Assembly (NCBI RefSeq): GCF_000147715.2 | Contig: NC_017934.1 | Location: forward strand, 1,922,001 to 1,986,000 | Source of the DNA: Mesotoga prima MesG1.Ag.4.2 | GTDB lineage: Bacteria > Thermotogota > Thermotogae > Petrotogales > Kosmotogaceae | Direction of reading: 5' to 3' | DNA: 64,000 bases | Shown here: positions 62,651 to 64,000 of the stretch, one piece after another | Position numbering within the stretch: position 1 is the stretch's first letter | Layout of the letters: each line of letters starts with the position of its first letter | The notes under the pieces: model-generated | Told to the model about the DNA's origin: nothing | The model's input: only the letters and a program-made list of their open reading frames with translations | Databases searched by the model: none | Program-made: the position numbers and the translations under genes

Positions 62651-62734
62651 ATGTTTTGATTTGCGATTATTCCTTTGATTATAGGCATCACGGTGGTTGT
62701 GGGACTGATTATGTACTTCACGATTGCAAGGTGA
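62651..62734 (+). pseudogene. Tiny single-helix membrane protein gene with TGA as third codon
   Basis: GGAGGTGAGAGG lies directly before ATG TTT TGA, after which the frame continues as a clean 24-residue membrane helix (FAIIPLIIGITVVVGLIMYF...AR) to a TGA at 62732-62734. TGG to TGA would be a single change of a Trp codon. Small membrane proteins of this size exist, so this may be a recently inactivated one. Low certainty. Confidence 0.3.
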
Positions 62735-63463
62735 AACGAGAGACAGAGGTTCATAAGCCAACATAGATCTTATTTTCCTTATCTCGGTCAAGTGAAATTT
62801 CTTTTTGATTAATTGGCATAAAATGTTATTTTCGGGCATCATTGCTCTTCCATCTTAAACTGCTGCCCCTCAAACGTAAGAAACGATTGAAGGGCAGCCG
62901 TCGGCTTCTTCTACGGGTTCATCTCCTTCCCTAGATAAAGCTGCTGAAGATGCAAAATAGTAGAATTGGGGATCTCAGCTTTCCTCTCCTTCTCTGTAGA
63001 ATCCTCTCGCCTCCATGCTTTCTTTTTTCAGTGAATCTCTTTGAATGTTTCTTCAACAGTAGGTTCGTACATCTCGTCTATCGGTTCTTCAGAAAAGACC
63101 GATCCGCCAAAAGTATTAGTGAGACTAAGAGAAAGCTGATAATACCTTCTTTCTTCTCAGTAATCTCCTCCTCGGGCCAATTAGGTCTCTTATCGGTTCG
63201 ATCGCTTTATGCAACGACGATTTGCTAAGAGGTTTTTTTACTATCGCAACGAGAGTATAAACCCCGAAATAGGAACTGAAGGGCTACGTTTGCTTCTAAG
63301 TTAATGAGAATACTTCGGAAAGACCGCGCAAACAAGATTCGTTGGCTTTCCGTTCCTTCCATGCCCGTCAAATGGACTCGATTAGTGTACTATGATAGCA
63401 GGTAGTCTCTGAAATGGCGGTTTTTCTTGAGATTAAGAAGTTCCGAGGAAAGAGCGAGGGTCG
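62735..63463. other. Long intergenic stretch with gene remnants
   Basis: No intact gene seen. A hairpin, GCTGCCCCTCAA/TTGAAGGGCAGC with one mismatch, lies at about 62862-62898. On the minus strand between 63230 and 63028 there are two open pieces without a start codon: one with a membrane helix (IISFLLVSLILLAD) and, in another frame, an acidic tail (EEPIDEMYEPTVEETFKEIH). They may be one decayed small membrane protein. This remains a suggestion. Confidence 0.35.
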
Positions 63464-64000
63464 ATGGGGAAGATGAAGATCCCTTAGCTTTTCATAGATC
63501 TTTCGATTCCTTCAATAATTGCAATGTTGAGAAATTCTTTCTACAATTCTGTCGATACTTTCTTCATTGGGTGGATAGGAACAAGCTCCGTAGGCTCAGT
63601 TTCATTTGCCTTTCCAATATTCAATCTTACAGGTGCCGTTGGCCTGACATACGGTGTAGGAGCCGCTTCAAATGTTTCGCGTCAACTGAACGCCGGAGAT
63701 AAGAAGCAAGCCGATTAGGCGGCATCCACGGCTCTCTTCACAAGTTTTGCAACGGGAACTGCCTTCACCGTACCTGGACTGATATTCCTGGACCCTCTTC
63801 TTACCGCTTTCGGGCCTACCGAGACTATTATGGAGTACACGAGAGAATACACAAAGATGATCATTATGGGGTCGATATTTACCATGATGAACATGACCAT
63901 GAACAATCTCGTAAGAGTGGAGGGCAACGCCCAGAAATTCATGGTTGCTATGGTCTCTGGAGTCCTTCTCAATGTTGCGCTCTTTCCTGTTTTCATCTTC
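63464..64000 (+). pseudogene. MATE-family efflux protein, two in-frame TAG codons, cut by the window end
   Basis: From ATG 63464 the frame gives the N-terminal part of a MATE multidrug/Na+ antiporter: LSIPSIIAMLRNSFYNSVDT, FFIGWIGTSSVGSVSFAFPI, GVGAASNVSRQLNAGDKKQAD, and, after a stop, EYTREYTKMIIMGSIFTMMN and NNLVRVEGN. TAG occurs at 63485-63487, before the first helix, and at 63716-63718, where the family often has Gln or Glu. The rest of the frame stays open to 64000. Both codons are one change from CAG, GAG or TTG, so this looks like a young pseudogene or contains read errors. Confidence 0.75.

Noticed and set aside
1-64000. tRNA, rRNA and riboswitch genes
   Set aside because: Reading the intergenic regions I saw no cloverleaf, rRNA or known riboswitch core. 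A covariance-model search could still find something I missed.

Overview
The window looks like a chromosome segment of a mesophilic Thermotogota, most likely a Mesotoga-type member of the Kosmotogaceae. This is an inference from gene content. It has a 338-residue DAHP synthase and a fused shikimate kinase/dehydroquinate synthase as in Thermotoga, a DUF4438 protein, an Mbx-type ferredoxin-linked complex whose last subunit is a ferredoxin/NfnB-like fusion, and many sugar-catabolism genes. No rRNA, tRNA or CRISPR array was found.

Layout. 1-984: a GntR regulator gene broken by a stop codon, with its promoter and operator, then a repeat island. 985-7158: a decayed IS256-type element and two different group II introns, all sitting in dispersed composite repeats. 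7159-17596: sugar catabolism. A solute-binding protein, an alpha-toroid protein and a KDPG aldolase lie on the plus strand. Facing them on the minus strand are a second KDPG aldolase, a ROK kinase, a LacI regulator with a clear operator, a sugar isomerase, a transaldolase-family protein, a PfkB kinase and an FGGY kinase. 17783-20439: a broken chagasin-like inhibitor gene, a heliorhodopsin gene with its own terminator, and a methyltransferase. 20665-31264: twelve tightly coupled genes for an Mrp-antiporter/NADH-dehydrogenase-like Mbx complex, followed by a ferritin-like protein. 31762-34310: two repeat islands around an exported MsrA. 34311-45332: housekeeping and accessory genes. 45455-52894: a complete chorismate-to-prephenate-dehydrogenase aromatic operon. 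53002-64000: a frameshifted YoaP-like gene, Tex, a shortened pyruvate-kinase-like protein, a cupin/HD-GYP protein, a cyclase-family/metallo-hydrolase pair and the start of a broken MATE transporter.

Main discoveries. (1) The aromatic operon starts with a 23-codon leader peptide carrying two Phe, one Trp and four Tyr codons. It is followed by four mutually exclusive RNA pairings ending in an intrinsic terminator, a complete ribosome-mediated attenuator that fits an operon ending in tyrA. (2) A heliorhodopsin with the retinal lysine and the counterion glutamate intact lies in an apparently anaerobic Thermotogota. (3) Both group II introns, and probably the IS256-type element, are inserted in one family of hairpin-rich repeats; for one intron the boundaries can be fixed to the base by comparison with an uninterrupted copy in the same window. 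(4) The Mbx complex keeps one cysteine of each [NiFe] CxxC motif (each is now CxxE) and ends in a ferredoxin/NAD(P)H-oxidoreductase fusion, so it is predicted to couple ferredoxin oxidation to ion pumping and NAD(P) or sulfur-compound reduction rather than to H2 evolution.

Several genes are broken (GntR, transposase, chagasin-like, YoaP-like, a tiny membrane protein, MATE). Either the accessory regions are decaying or the assembly contains some errors; sequence alone cannot decide.
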